Below the pieces are notes generated by a model that was given only the letters and a program-made list of their open reading frames with translations, was not told where the DNA came from and did no database searches. A stretch of DNA of 64,000 nt from Oceanobacillus polygoni (GTDB lineage Bacteria > Bacillota > Bacilli > Bacillales > Amphibacillaceae): contig NZ_PIJY01000024.1 in assembly GCF_008304605.1 (NCBI RefSeq), forward strand, positions 310,857 through 374,856, given 5' to 3'. The position numbers and the translations under genes were made by a program. This document shows, one piece after another, positions 11,262 through 19,577 of the stretch. Each line of letters begins with the position of its first letter. The stretch's first letter is position 1.

Positions 11262-12643
11262 ATGACGAATGTGGTGTATTTGGAATTTGGGGACATGAGA
11301 AAGCAGCTGAATTAACGTATTACGGACTTCATTCTCTGCAACATCGTGGTCAAGAAGGTGCTGGAATTGTTGTGAATGACGGAATAGAATTAAACGTTCA
11401 CAAAGGATTAGGTCTCGTTAATGATGTATTTAAGGATGCAAAGTTTGACCAATTGCAAGGACGTGTTGCCATTGGTCATGTCCGCTATTCCACACAAGGG
11501 GAGAAAGTGTATGAAAATGTACAGCCATTGTTGTTCCGTGGACAAACGGCAAGTATGGCACTTGCGCATAACGGAAATATTGTGAATGCTTATAAACTAC
11601 GCGGACGATTAGAAAAGCAAGGTAGTATTTTTCAAACTTCTTCTGATACAGAGGTGCTCATGCATTTATTGAAACGTAATGGTCAAGATGTTAATGAAGA
11701 GACTATTGGCAATGCATTGAATCAGTTGGTGGGTGCTTATGCTTATTTAATTTTAACGAAAAAAAAATTGTATGCAGCACTTGATCCAACAGGAATTCGC
11801 CCGTTATCAATCGGCATACTCGGCAATGCTTATGTTGTAGCATCAGAAACATGTGCATTTGACCAAATCGGTGCAAGTTTTTTAAGGGAAGTAACCCCCG
11901 GTGAATTAATTACCATTGATGATGAGGGAATAAAATCAATCAGATTTACAGCAAGTAATCAACGAAGAATGTGTGCCATGGAATATGTGTATTTAGCGAG
12001 ACCAGACAGTAATCTGAACTATGTAAATGTGCATGCTTCTCGCAAACAAATGGGCAAGGAATTGGCGAAGGAAGCACCAAAAGATGCGGATATCGTTATT
12101 GGTGTTCCAGATTCCAGTATTTCTTCCGCAATTGGATATGCAGAGGAAAGCGGATTACCGTATGAAATGGGTATTATTAAAAATCGATACGTTGGCAGAA
12201 CATTTATCCAGCCATCACAGGAACTTCGTGAACAAGGTGTAAAAATGAAGCTCGCACCGGTTCGTGGAATTATTGAAGGCAAACGTGTGATTATGATTGA
12301 TGATTCGATTGTACGAGGGACGACAAGCAAGCGAATCGTCCAGATGTTAAAAGATGCAGGAGCGAAAGAAGTCCATGTTCGAATCGCAGCTCCTCCCATT
12401 CAGAACCCATGTTATTACGGGATTGATATGTCAACAAGAGATGAACTCATTGCTGCGAATCACAATATTGATGAAATAGCTGAAATAATCGGTGCTGACA
12501 GTATTGCCTATTTGTCAGAAGAAGGATTAGAAAGAGCTATTTTAAAAGAAAAATCTCTTAATCAAGGGATATGTATGGCATGTATGAATGGGAAATACCC
12601 TGTGAAAGAGATAGTGGAGAAAGAGGTAGTTTATAGTTCTTAA
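11237..12643 (+). CDS. purF: Amidophosphoribosyltransferase
   Basis: Commits PRPP to purine synthesis by transferring glutamine amide. An 11-residue propeptide precedes CGVFG, so Cys12 should become the N-terminal nucleophile after cleavage. The phosphoribosyl motif [14 protein letters not shown] is clear. [11 protein letters not shown] near the end supplies Cys ligands for the 4Fe-4S cluster of Bacillus-type PurF. 468 residues. It is the last gene of the operon here; a strong terminator follows, so purM, purN, purH and purD are not linked. Confidence 0.97.
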   Translation: MFAEIKSINDECGVFGIWGHEKAAELTYYGLHSLQHRGQEGAGIVVNDGIELNVHKGLGLVNDVFKDAKFDQLQGRVAIGHVRYSTQGEKVYENVQPLLFRGQTASMALAHNGNIVNAYKLRGRLEKQGSIFQTSSDTEVLMHLLKRNGQDVNEETIGNALNQLVGAYAYLILTKKKLYAALDPTGIRPLSIGILGNAYVVASETCAFDQIGASFLREVTPGELITIDDEGIKSIRFTASNQRRMCAMEYVYLARPDSNLNYVNVHASRKQMGKELAKEAPKDADIVIGVPDSSISSAIGYAEESGLPYEMGIIKNRYVGRTFIQPSQELREQGVKMKLAPVRGIIEGKRVIMIDDSIVRGTTSKRIVQMLKDAGAKEVHVRIAAPPIQNPCYYGIDMSTRDELIAANHNIDEIAEIIGADSIAYLSEEGLERAILKEKSLNQGICMACMNGKYPVKEIVEKEVVYSS

Positions 12644-12717
12644 TAATTACGGCATAACTTTCTCTTTCGTCGCCGACATTCGTATCCTAATTCAAAAAAA
12701 CGTTTGATACGTTACCT

Positions 12718-12760
12718 CCCTCCGAAAGTTAGAGTAAAAAGTCAACTTTCGGGGGTTTTT
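12718..12760 (+). terminator. Terminator of the pur operon
   Basis: CCCTCCGAAAGTT pairs with AACTTTCGGGGG across a 13-nt loop and is followed by five T. It closes the operon directly after purF. The 386 bp between purF and the tRNA hold only this hairpin, the tRNA promoter, and a doubtful protein-like frame on the minus strand. Confidence 0.85.
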
Positions 12761-12979
12761 ATCACTGAATATTGTGAGGAACTCAAAACAACATGAGGGT
12801 ATGGGGCAGCTGTTTACTTTATTTTTTGCTAACAACTTTTCTTTAATTCTTTCATAGGCAATATATCAAGTGACAAGGCCTGCTCTTCATTGAGCCGCTG
12901 TTCTTCAGTAATTAGCAGGTTCTCCTTTAAATGCAAAATAAACTCATTTCTATACAACTTCCAAATAAGCACGTTAATA

Positions 12980-13008
12980 TTGACAGTTTCGTGTTTTGTA
13001 AGTATAGT
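12980..13008 (+). promoter_or_regulatory. Promoter of tRNA-Val
   Basis: Perfect TTGACA (12980-12985), 17-nt spacer, TATAGT (13003-13008), 22 nt upstream of the tRNA 5' end, as expected for a strong stable-RNA promoter. Confidence 0.8.
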
Positions 13009-13030
13009 TAGAAGTAAGTTTTCTACATAC

Positions 13031-13103
13031 GATTCCGTAGCTCAGCTGGGAGAGCGCTACCTTGACAGGGTAGAGGTCGTTGGTTCGAGCCCAATCGGAA
13101 TCA
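13031..13103 (+). tRNA. tRNA-Val (anticodon GAC)
   Basis: 73-nt cloverleaf. Acceptor GATTCCG pairs with CGGAATC, discriminator A. D arm GCTC-AGCTGGGA-GAGC; anticodon stem CTACC/GGTAG with loop TTGACAG, giving anticodon GAC; T loop TTCGAGC. No CCA is encoded (ACTATA follows), so CCA must be added after transcription. Single gene with its own promoter and terminator. Confidence 0.95.
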
Positions 13104-13111
13104 CTATATAA

Positions 13112-13144
13112 AACGCTCGATCCATAAGGGGTCGAGCGTTTTTG
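13112..13144 (+). terminator. Terminator after tRNA-Val
   Basis: AACGCTCGA pairs with TCGAGCGTT around an 11-nt loop, followed by a T-rich tract. Confidence 0.85.
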
Positions 13145-13180
13145 TTATTTTAATAAGAACTCAGTTTTGCAAAATAACTA

Positions 13181-13209
13181 TTGACCTTCTGTTTTTGTTC
13201 TGTTAATAT
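13181..13209 (+). promoter_or_regulatory. Promoter of the S-box thiolase operon
   Basis: TTGACC (13181-13186), 17-nt spacer, TAATAT (13204-13209), about 55 nt before the riboswitch P1 stem. Confidence 0.6.
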
Positions 13210-13264
13210 TGCAATAATTTAATAAACGAATATTTTATTAATAATAAAACAAAATACTAGATTA

Positions 13265-13373
13265 CTCTTATCACGAGTTGGCTGAGGGATTTGGCCCTAT
13301 GACGCCCGGCAACCGCCCCTTTAGGGGGAATGGTGCTACTTCCAACAGGCAGAAATGTCTGAAAGATAAGAGG
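13265..13373 (+). ncRNA. SAM-I (S-box) riboswitch upstream of the thiolase operon
   Basis: P1 CTCTTATC pairs with GATAAGAG at the 3' end. Between them lie the conserved S-box blocks: CGAG-TTGGC-TGAGGGA, GGCCC-TATGA, then CCCGGCAACC, with variable P3/P4 hairpins. An intrinsic terminator follows at 13400-13430. By family knowledge SAM binding promotes termination, so the genes downstream should be expressed when SAM is low. Its target here, a thiolase/symporter/acetoacetyl-CoA synthetase set, is not a usual S-box regulon member. Confidence 0.95.
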
Positions 13374-13399
13374 GGAAATCCGCAATAGTTTATGATTTC

Positions 13400-13430
13400 A
13401 ACCCTCTTTCTTTGGAAAGAGGGTTTTTTT
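13400..13430 (+). terminator. S-box expression-platform terminator
   Basis: AACCCTCTTTC pairs with GAAAGAGGGTT around a four-base loop and ends in a run of T. It stands 41 nt before the thiolase start and is the expected OFF structure of the riboswitch. Confidence 0.85.
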
Positions 13431-13471
13431 ATGGATAAAATTAGCAGGTTTATATGAAAGGATGAGGCGAT

Positions 13472-14638
13472 ATGAATACGGTGATTTTAGAAGGGTTACG
13501 AACACCTTTTGGGAAGTGGAAAGGATTTTTATCTGGATTAGAGGCAAAAGAAATAGGGGCTTTAGCTGTTAAAGAGTTAGTGAGACGTGTACCTGAGGCA
13601 AAAGAAGCTGATGGGGCAATACTTGCACAGGTACTTCAAGCGGGACAGGGTCAAAATCCGGCTAGAGGAGTTGCAACGGATGCCGGTGTATCGTTATCTG
13701 TTCCTGCAGTTACTTTAAACAATGTATGTTTAGCTGGGTTAGCATCTATTTCCGACGCTGTCCGACGTATTCATTTTGGAGAAGGGGATTTATATATTAC
13801 TGGTGGATTTGACTCGATGACAAATGCCCCGTACACTGCTCCGATTCGTAAGGAACTGTCGATGGGACCCCTGCAATTTACGGATACATTAATAAACGAC
13901 GGATTATGGTGCTCGTTAGCAGATGATTCGATGGGTGTGTTGACCGATTTAAAAAATAAAGAATTTAAGATTGATAGACTGGCACAGGATCAATACGCAC
14001 AGTTGTCACAGGAACGAGCTGCTGAAGCGCTGGAAAAAGGTCGCCTGCAAGATGAAATTGTTCCAATCTCGCTGAATGGCAAAACCTTCTCTAGCGATGA
14101 AGGTATCCGCTCCAATTCGAACTTAGAAAAATTAGCAACATTAAGACCGGCGTTTGTTGACAACGGTACAATCACAGCGGGAAATGCATCGCAAATGACA
14201 GATGGCGCAAGCGTAGGCATTATTTCATCCGAAAAGAAAGCGGAGGAGCTTGGTAAAACGCCGCTAGCTCGAATTCTTGGTTGGGCTGAAGTCGCGGGGC
14301 CAGATACGAGCTTACATACAAAGCCTGCCCAAGCAATCAAAGCAGTTTTAGAGAAAACAAACCTAACATTGAACGAGATTGATTTGTTTGAAATCAACGA
14401 GGCCTTTGCAAGTGTGGTTATCGCAAGCTGCCGTGAGCTTGGCATTGGCTATGAAAGAGTAAATGTTAATGGTGGTGCAATTGCGATTGGTCATCCGCTG
14501 GGTGGAACGGGTTTCCGACTTGCCCTAACTGTTGCAAAAGAACTTAAACGTCGTGGTGGTGGAAAAGGTATCGCATCTCTTTGCGGTGGCGGTGGTCAAG
14601 GAATGGCTCTATTAATAGAAGTTCCAAAAAGCTGGTAA
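13472..14638 (+). CDS. Thiolase (acetyl-CoA acetyltransferase type)
   Basis: Cytosolic thiolase, 388 residues. Nucleophile Cys86 lies in NNVCLAGL; the C-terminal half carries EINEAFAS, NVNGGAIAIGHPLGGTG (catalytic His) and CGGGGQGM (second Cys). Together with the downstream acetoacetyl-CoA synthetase it would split acetoacetyl-CoA into two acetyl-CoA. ATG preceded by AAAGGATGAGG. It is first in an operon controlled by the S-box riboswitch, which is unexpected. Chain-length preference cannot be read from sequence, so a broader 3-ketoacyl-CoA thiolase role remains possible. Confidence 0.92.
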   Translation: MNTVILEGLRTPFGKWKGFLSGLEAKEIGALAVKELVRRVPEAKEADGAILAQVLQAGQGQNPARGVATDAGVSLSVPAVTLNNVCLAGLASISDAVRRIHFGEGDLYITGGFDSMTNAPYTAPIRKELSMGPLQFTDTLINDGLWCSLADDSMGVLTDLKNKEFKIDRLAQDQYAQLSQERAAEALEKGRLQDEIVPISLNGKTFSSDEGIRSNSNLEKLATLRPAFVDNGTITAGNASQMTDGASVGIISSEKKAEELGKTPLARILGWAEVAGPDTSLHTKPAQAIKAVLEKTNLTLNEIDLFEINEAFASVVIASCRELGIGYERVNVNGGAIAIGHPLGGTGFRLALTVAKELKRRGGGKGIASLCGGGGQGMALLIEVPKSW

Positions 14639-14777
14639 AATTCAAATCTAGTATGAAAAACTAAAAATAGTATGAGAACAGTGCGCCTCGTTTTTAACCG
14701 AGGCCATACATAACAGACAGATAATTTATATAAACTGAACATTTGAATAACTAGACGTAATTAGGAGGATAACGATC

Positions 14778-14879
14778 ATGATATTAACGTATTTTGTATT
14801 TCTTGTCTTATTCTGGGCAGTTGGCCTAATCATATGGAAAAATTATTATGTAACAAAAGAGGGAAAGGAGAATAAATAA
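14778..14879 (+). CDS. 33-residue symporter small accessory protein
   Basis: Very short gene with GGAGGAT at 14764-14770 and an ATG at 14778. The product starts MILTYFVFLVLFWAVG, one membrane helix, then ends in a charged tail (YYVTKEGKENK). Its stop overlaps the symporter start (TAATG), so the two are translationally coupled. Small one-helix proteins of this kind precede several Bacillus sodium:solute symporters; I infer it is an accessory or stabilising subunit. No enzymatic motif. Confidence 0.75.
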   Translation: MILTYFVFLVLFWAVGLIIWKNYYVTKEGKENK

Positions 14880-16390
14880 TGCCTACAGTACCGGATTCTT
14901 TAATTTGGACAATTATTATGATATTAGTTGTTTATTTTGGATATATTGTTTGGATGGGCAAAAGAGGAGGACGCCATAGTAAGTCGATGTCTGGCTTCGC
15001 GACTGCACGTGGGAAAGTAAGTCCTGTACTTGTCGGTGCAAGCTTTGCAACCACGTATTCAAGCGCCAATTTATTTATCGGTGTTCCCGGGCTTGCTTAT
15101 GAATATGGTACATCCGTGCTTTGGTATACGTTAGGATGTTTCGGTGTTTCGTGGATTGGTTTACTTTTATTCGCTAAAACATTTTGGAGATACAACAAAA
15201 AGTTTGGCGGTGTTTCAACATTACCAGAATGGCTTGGAAGAAGATATAATAGCAAAGCGCTTCAAGTGATTGTTGCTGTGTTAATTTTATTCAATGTATA
15301 TTATATTGTCGGTCAAAACGTTGGACTTGCAACAATCTTTGAGTCGGTCCTGAACATCCCATATTTCTGGGGGATTATTATTGGTGTGGGGATCACGATA
15401 CTATACATTGGACTTGGGGGTGCCTACGCACAGATTATCACAGACGGTATTCAAGGAATTTTGATGGCCATTACTTCTATCCTTGTTTTTGTGTCGCTAT
15501 TTTGGACGATTGGTGGAGGGTGGAATGTATTTGGAGAGCTTACAAAAAGTTTAGGGGCTATTGACCCGAATCTGACAGGGTTCTTATCAGTTGGTGGTCC
15601 ATATGATAGTGCAATAGCGATAATGGCCGTGCAATTCTTATTATTTAGCTTTGTGCTAATGCCGCATTTATTAAATAAAGTATTGTCGCTTGAAAGTGAA
15701 GAGCAGCTTGCTCCATTTACATTATCAGCAGGAGTTGTGCTATTTTTTATCTCAACTTTAATGGTTCTTGGTGGGCTAGCAGCACGAGTAATTTTTCCAT
15801 CATTGGCTAGTGCGGATTCAGCGATTCCAGCCTATGTGATTGAATCATTCCCGCCAATCCTTGCAGCGGTTATCATAATAGGGATTATTACAGCTATTCT
15901 TTCAAGTACAGACAGCCTTTACTTGGGGATTACATCTAGTATCGGAAACGATTTTTATAAAGTATTAGCACCGATTTTATCGAAGAAGCCAATTGCGGCG
16001 GATGCTTTAGATAGAAATGCTGTAAAGGTTGCAAAAGTGTCCCTGATATTTGCAGGGTTAGCTACATTATATATATCGCTGGACCGCCCGGAATCGTTAT
16101 CGATTTTAATTCAATTTAGTTTTTCAGCGATTATCAGTGGGATTCTCGCGCCAGTTGTTTTAGGATATTTTTGGAAAAAGTCAAATGGACCTGGTGCAAT
16201 TGCTGCTGTAATTACTGGGACAGTATTGTACGTGATTTTTACAAATCAAAATATTATTGGAAATATCTATTTAGCGATGTTCTTTGCGTCAGTTATCGCA
16301 TTTGTTGTGATGATCGTTACGTGCCTGGCAACACAAAGAGTCACAACCAGTCAGCAAGAATCCATTACGATTTCTAAGAAATCATCGTAG
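14879..16390 (+). CDS. Sodium:solute symporter (SSS family)
   Basis: 503-residue membrane protein with about 13 hydrophobic segments. Family features visible: GRRY at about residue 120 after TLPEWL, the GGAYAQIITDGIQGILM segment (typical SSS motif), and ILSSTDSLYLGITSSIGNDFYK, the TM8 sodium-site region. The substrate is probably a monocarboxylate such as acetoacetate, inferred only from the flanking thiolase and acetoacetyl-CoA synthetase. Proline or pantothenate transport, other known SSS roles, cannot be excluded. Confidence 0.88.
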   Translation: MPTVPDSLIWTIIMILVVYFGYIVWMGKRGGRHSKSMSGFATARGKVSPVLVGASFATTYSSANLFIGVPGLAYEYGTSVLWYTLGCFGVSWIGLLLFAKTFWRYNKKFGGVSTLPEWLGRRYNSKALQVIVAVLILFNVYYIVGQNVGLATIFESVLNIPYFWGIIIGVGITILYIGLGGAYAQIITDGIQGILMAITSILVFVSLFWTIGGGWNVFGELTKSLGAIDPNLTGFLSVGGPYDSAIAIMAVQFLLFSFVLMPHLLNKVLSLESEEQLAPFTLSAGVVLFFISTLMVLGGLAARVIFPSLASADSAIPAYVIESFPPILAAVIIIGIITAILSSTDSLYLGITSSIGNDFYKVLAPILSKKPIAADALDRNAVKVAKVSLIFAGLATLYISLDRPESLSILIQFSFSAIISGILAPVVLGYFWKKSNGPGAIAAVITGTVLYVIFTNQNIIGNIYLAMFFASVIAFVVMIVTCLATQRVTTSQQESITISKKSS

Positions 16391-16545
16391 TTTCTCGGTT
16401 TTTCAGAGATGTTTTTTCAGCTTCAACAGAACATTTTCTTTTTAGAAGTTAGCTTTTTTCTTACCCATTGATACAGATTATAAAAATTGTCTAATTACTA
16501 GCAAGTTTTAAGAAAAAAGCCTATAGGTAGGAGGAGAAAGATGGA

Positions 16546-18507
16546 ATGATAGATCAACAAGTGAGAGATAACAATATAGTATGGCAGCCCTCTGAACAGC
16601 GAGTTTCTGAGTCGAATATTAAAAAGTTTTCAGAACAAGTGGGAATTCCAGCTGTTCCATATGATCGCCTATATAGCTGGTCGATTGCAAAGCCTGGAGA
16701 GTTTTGGTCAGCGGTTTGGGATTTTGCTGGTATTATTGGGGAAAAAGGTGAAATAGCCTTTGTTCCAGCAGAAGGTGGGGGTATGTTAGGCGCAAAATGG
16801 TTTCCTGAAGCGAGTCTAAATTTAGCGGAAAATGTATTGCGTGGAGATGCTTCTCGTGTTGCGGTCTATATAGCAAATGAGCAAGGTGTTCAGCGGACAG
16901 TGAAAATGGCTGAATTGCGCAGCCTAGTTGCAAAAGCGCAAACTGGTTTACGTAAGCTTGGCGTGACGCAAGGTGATCGTGTCGCGGGGGTTGTGACCAA
17001 CGGCTTGGAATCATTGGTTTCACTACTTGCAACGTCTTCGCTTGGTGCGGTTTGGAGCTCATGTTCACCCGACTTTGGTGCTAAAGGGATTATCGATCGC
17101 ATTGGTCAAGTTCAGCCAAAAGTAATTATTGCTTCTCTTGATTATCAATATAATGGAAAGCAATTTAATATACGTGAGAATATCATGGCCGTTTGTGAAG
17201 AGTTGAAAAGCTTGTCTGCGGTTGTTAGTTTGTCAGAAATACCAGAGTTGGATATGGAGACTAGTACGCAGCTGTTAACGTGGAGCGAGCTATTGTCACA
17301 TAATGTAGACGTGCCGACATTCACGCGTGTACCGTTTCACCACCCGCTTTATATTTTATATACATCTGGGACGACGGGGTTGCCGAAATGCATTGTCCAT
17401 TCTGTCGGTGGTGTTTTGCTCCAGCATGTGAAAGAGCATCAGCTGCATTGCGATGTGAAACAGGGCAATGTTTTATCCTGGTATACAAGTACAGCATGGA
17501 TGATGTATCCATGGCTTATATCTGGTCTTGCAAGCGAAGCTGCAATTTTGCTTTATGATGGTTCACCCATTCAAAAGGAACGTATCGGTATTCTTTGGGA
17601 AATTGCAGAAGAAATAGGTATTACTCATTTTGGTATTAGTCCAAAATATCTTGATACACTAGAAAAGCACGGGTATGAGGTTGGTAAAAAACATGATTTA
17701 TATGCACTGCAGGTGGTGATGTCTTCCGGGGCGCCACTCATTAGTGAGCAATATGATTGGATTTATAAAACAATCAAGAAAGATGTCTTATTGGAATCTA
17801 TTTCCGGCGGTACGGAAATTATTGGCTGTTTTGTCATGGGTACACCTATTCATCCAGTTTACCGAGGCGAAAATACATGTAAAGCGCTCGGTATGGCCGT
17901 TGATATTTTGGATGAACAAGGCGCTTCAGTGATTGGTAAAAAAGGTGAACTAGTTTGTACGCAGAGCTTCCCAAGCATGCCCCTAACATTTTGGGGCGAA
18001 GGTGGAGACGAGCGTTATTTCAACTCGTATTTTGCAAAGCGTGAAGGCATTTGGACGCATGGTGATTTAGCGGAGCAAACTTCTCGTGACTCGCTGATTA
18101 TTTATGGTCGTACGGATACTGTATTGAACCCAGGTGGTGTTCGAATAGGTACGGCGGAAATTTATCGTGTGGTGGAGCAAATTCCGCAAATTATAGATTC
18201 CATTGTATTTGGCTATCCGATTGAAAATGATGAAGAAATCGTATTGTGTGTTGTGACTGAAAATGATGATGTGGATAAGGAACTAGCAGAGCAGATCCGT
18301 CGTAATGTACGGAAAAAAGCATCACCACGCCATGTACCACGCCGCATTTATGTTGTCAAAGAAGTTCCGTACACGAATAACGGTAAAAAGGTGGAAGGAG
18401 CTGTTCGTTCGATTGCTCGCGGACATGAGGTTAAAAATAAAGCTTCTCTAGCGAATCCAGAGTGTCTTCGCGAATATGCAACCTTAGCTGAAAGAAGTTA
18501 TGTTTAA
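16546..18507 (+). CDS. Acetoacetyl-CoA synthetase
   Basis: ATP-dependent acid:CoA ligase of the ANL superfamily, 653 residues, matching the usual length of acetoacetate-CoA ligase. P-loop-like YTSGTTGLPKCIVHS near residue 273, SGGTEIIG adenylation motif, HGDLAE and the hinge GRTDTVLNPGGVRIGTAEIY, and the C-terminal catalytic Lys in TNNGKKVE. Residues before the ATP motif (GAVWSSCSPDFG) are typical of this subfamily rather than acetyl-CoA synthetase. ATG at 16546 with AGGAGG 11 nt upstream. A 155-nt gap separates it from the symporter without an obvious terminator, so it may share the S-box transcript. Confidence 0.92.
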   Translation: MIDQQVRDNNIVWQPSEQRVSESNIKKFSEQVGIPAVPYDRLYSWSIAKPGEFWSAVWDFAGIIGEKGEIAFVPAEGGGMLGAKWFPEASLNLAENVLRGDASRVAVYIANEQGVQRTVKMAELRSLVAKAQTGLRKLGVTQGDRVAGVVTNGLESLVSLLATSSLGAVWSSCSPDFGAKGIIDRIGQVQPKVIIASLDYQYNGKQFNIRENIMAVCEELKSLSAVVSLSEIPELDMETSTQLLTWSELLSHNVDVPTFTRVPFHHPLYILYTSGTTGLPKCIVHSVGGVLLQHVKEHQLHCDVKQGNVLSWYTSTAWMMYPWLISGLASEAAILLYDGSPIQKERIGILWEIAEEIGITHFGISPKYLDTLEKHGYEVGKKHDLYALQVVMSSGAPLISEQYDWIYKTIKKDVLLESISGGTEIIGCFVMGTPIHPVYRGENTCKALGMAVDILDEQGASVIGKKGELVCTQSFPSMPLTFWGEGGDERYFNSYFAKREGIWTHGDLAEQTSRDSLIIYGRTDTVLNPGGVRIGTAEIYRVVEQIPQIIDSIVFGYPIENDEEIVLCVVTENDDVDKELAEQIRRNVRKKASPRHVPRRIYVVKEVPYTNNGKKVEGAVRSIARGHEVKNKASLANPECLREYATLAERSYV

Positions 18508-18643
18508 TGCGAAAACGACAAAGGTCAAATCTTGCCATTGTGGAAAGCGGTGAATTGAAACCAGTCGATATACAGAAGGGGTAACAACGAACTTGATTGC
18601 TGAATCCGTAAGATTGGGAGCATTTGAATCGGAATTATACTAG
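18507..18643 (+). pseudogene. Frameshifted small reading frame coupled to acetoacetyl-CoA synthetase
   Basis: The synthetase stop overlaps an ATG (TAATG), the usual mark of a coupled gene, but this frame closes after 25 codons (ending ELKPVDIQKG). The sequence continues open in another frame from the G4 run near 18580 (VTTNLIAESVRLGAFESELY) to a stop at 18641-18643, just before the terminator. A one-base loss in the G run would explain it. I do not recognise the protein; it may be a relic or chance. Confidence 0.3.
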
Positions 18644-18686
18644 AAAAAGCCTGTATTCATTGTTAATCAATGAATACAGGCTTTTT
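18644..18686 (+). terminator. Terminator of the S-box/ketone-body operon
   Basis: AAAAAGCCTGTATTCATTG pairs perfectly with its complement across a 5-nt loop and ends in T5: a very strong, possibly bidirectional terminator. Confidence 0.9.
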
Positions 18687-19012
18687 CTTGGTAAAGAATG
18701 GAAACTTGCTTGCGCTAGAAGGATATATTCGTTTTTTTAATGCATAGCTGTTGAGCAAGCTCTAATCAAATCGATAATCCACGTTAAATCTCCATGTCTT
18801 ATAGTATAATCATTTCACTTTAAATTCGCGAAAAGAATCAAATTTCGTAAAAACCAGACTATACCTTAGCATTTGCTAGCTTTTAATAGGCATCTTCAAA
18901 CAAACTATGCTCAGCATACCTCATCACGAATAATCTGTATATTCCCGACTTTATCAATTTTGACGAAATGGAAGCTTATTATTAATCTAATATAGTACGT
19001 ATTTAAAAACGC
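18687..19012 (+). other. Upstream region of ectABC
   Basis: About 330 bp without a gene. AT-rich; it should carry the osmoregulated ectoine promoter. A TTGACG hexamer at 18960-18965 lies 50 nt before the SD, but no good -10 stands at 17 nt, and TATAAT near 18802 lacks a clear -35. I cannot fix the promoter. Confidence 0.4.
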
Positions 19013-19049
19013 AGGAGGTGAGAGCATCAATACAAGTATAATTACAGGA

Positions 19050-19559
19050 ATGACGACAGTAGCTGATATTAAAACAGACTTTCATTTTCGTAAGCCAAAC
19101 AAAAACGATGGGTCAACAGTTTGGCAACTCATTAAAAATACAAACGTACTTGATCTGAATTCATCATATAGTTATTTAATGTGGTGCGATATCTTTTCTG
19201 AAACATCGATTGTGGCAGAAAGAGATGGAGACATTGTTGGATTTATTTCCGGGTTTTTACATCCGAATACTACAAATACGCTATTCGTTTGGCAAGTTGT
19301 TGTCAATGAAACGGAGCGTGGGAAAGGATTGGGAACAAAGATGTTGCGGCAATTGCTGAATCGTACAGCATGTGAAGACGTTCAGTATATTGAGGCAACG
19401 GTTTCACCTTCCAATAAACCGTCACAGTCATTATTTAAAGGTCTTGCGAAAAAGCTTGAGACAAATTGTGAGATCAGTGATTACTTCTTCTCGGAGGATT
19501 TTCCAGCCGACGGGCATGAAGATGAATTGCTATTCAAGGTTGGTCCATTTAAAAAATAA
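19050..19559 (+). CDS. ectA: L-2,4-diaminobutyrate N-acetyltransferase
   Basis: GNAT-fold enzyme acetylating diaminobutyrate, second step of ectoine synthesis. FHFRKPNKNDGSTVWQLI is the typical EctA N-terminus; the acetyl-CoA loop is ERGKGLGTKML, and EATVSPSNKPSQSLF is the family core. 169 residues from ATG 19050, normal. The start is not settled: the strong SD AGGAGG (19013-19018) is 31 nt away, but 7 nt from an in-frame ATC at 19026, which would add eight residues. First gene of ectABC. Confidence 0.95.
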   Translation: MTTVADIKTDFHFRKPNKNDGSTVWQLIKNTNVLDLNSSYSYLMWCDIFSETSIVAERDGDIVGFISGFLHPNTTNTLFVWQVVVNETERGKGLGTKMLRQLLNRTACEDVQYIEATVSPSNKPSQSLFKGLAKKLETNCEISDYFFSEDFPADGHEDELLFKVGPFKK

Positions 19560-19577
19560 AAGGTAAAGGATGATTTG

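Noticed and set aside
12829-13042. Open minus-strand frame between purF and tRNA-Val with protein-like sequence (for example KENLLITEEQRLNEEQ)
   Set aside because: No SD or standard start, overlaps the tRNA promoter and part of the tRNA itself; no family recognised. Possibly a relic, not called as a gene.
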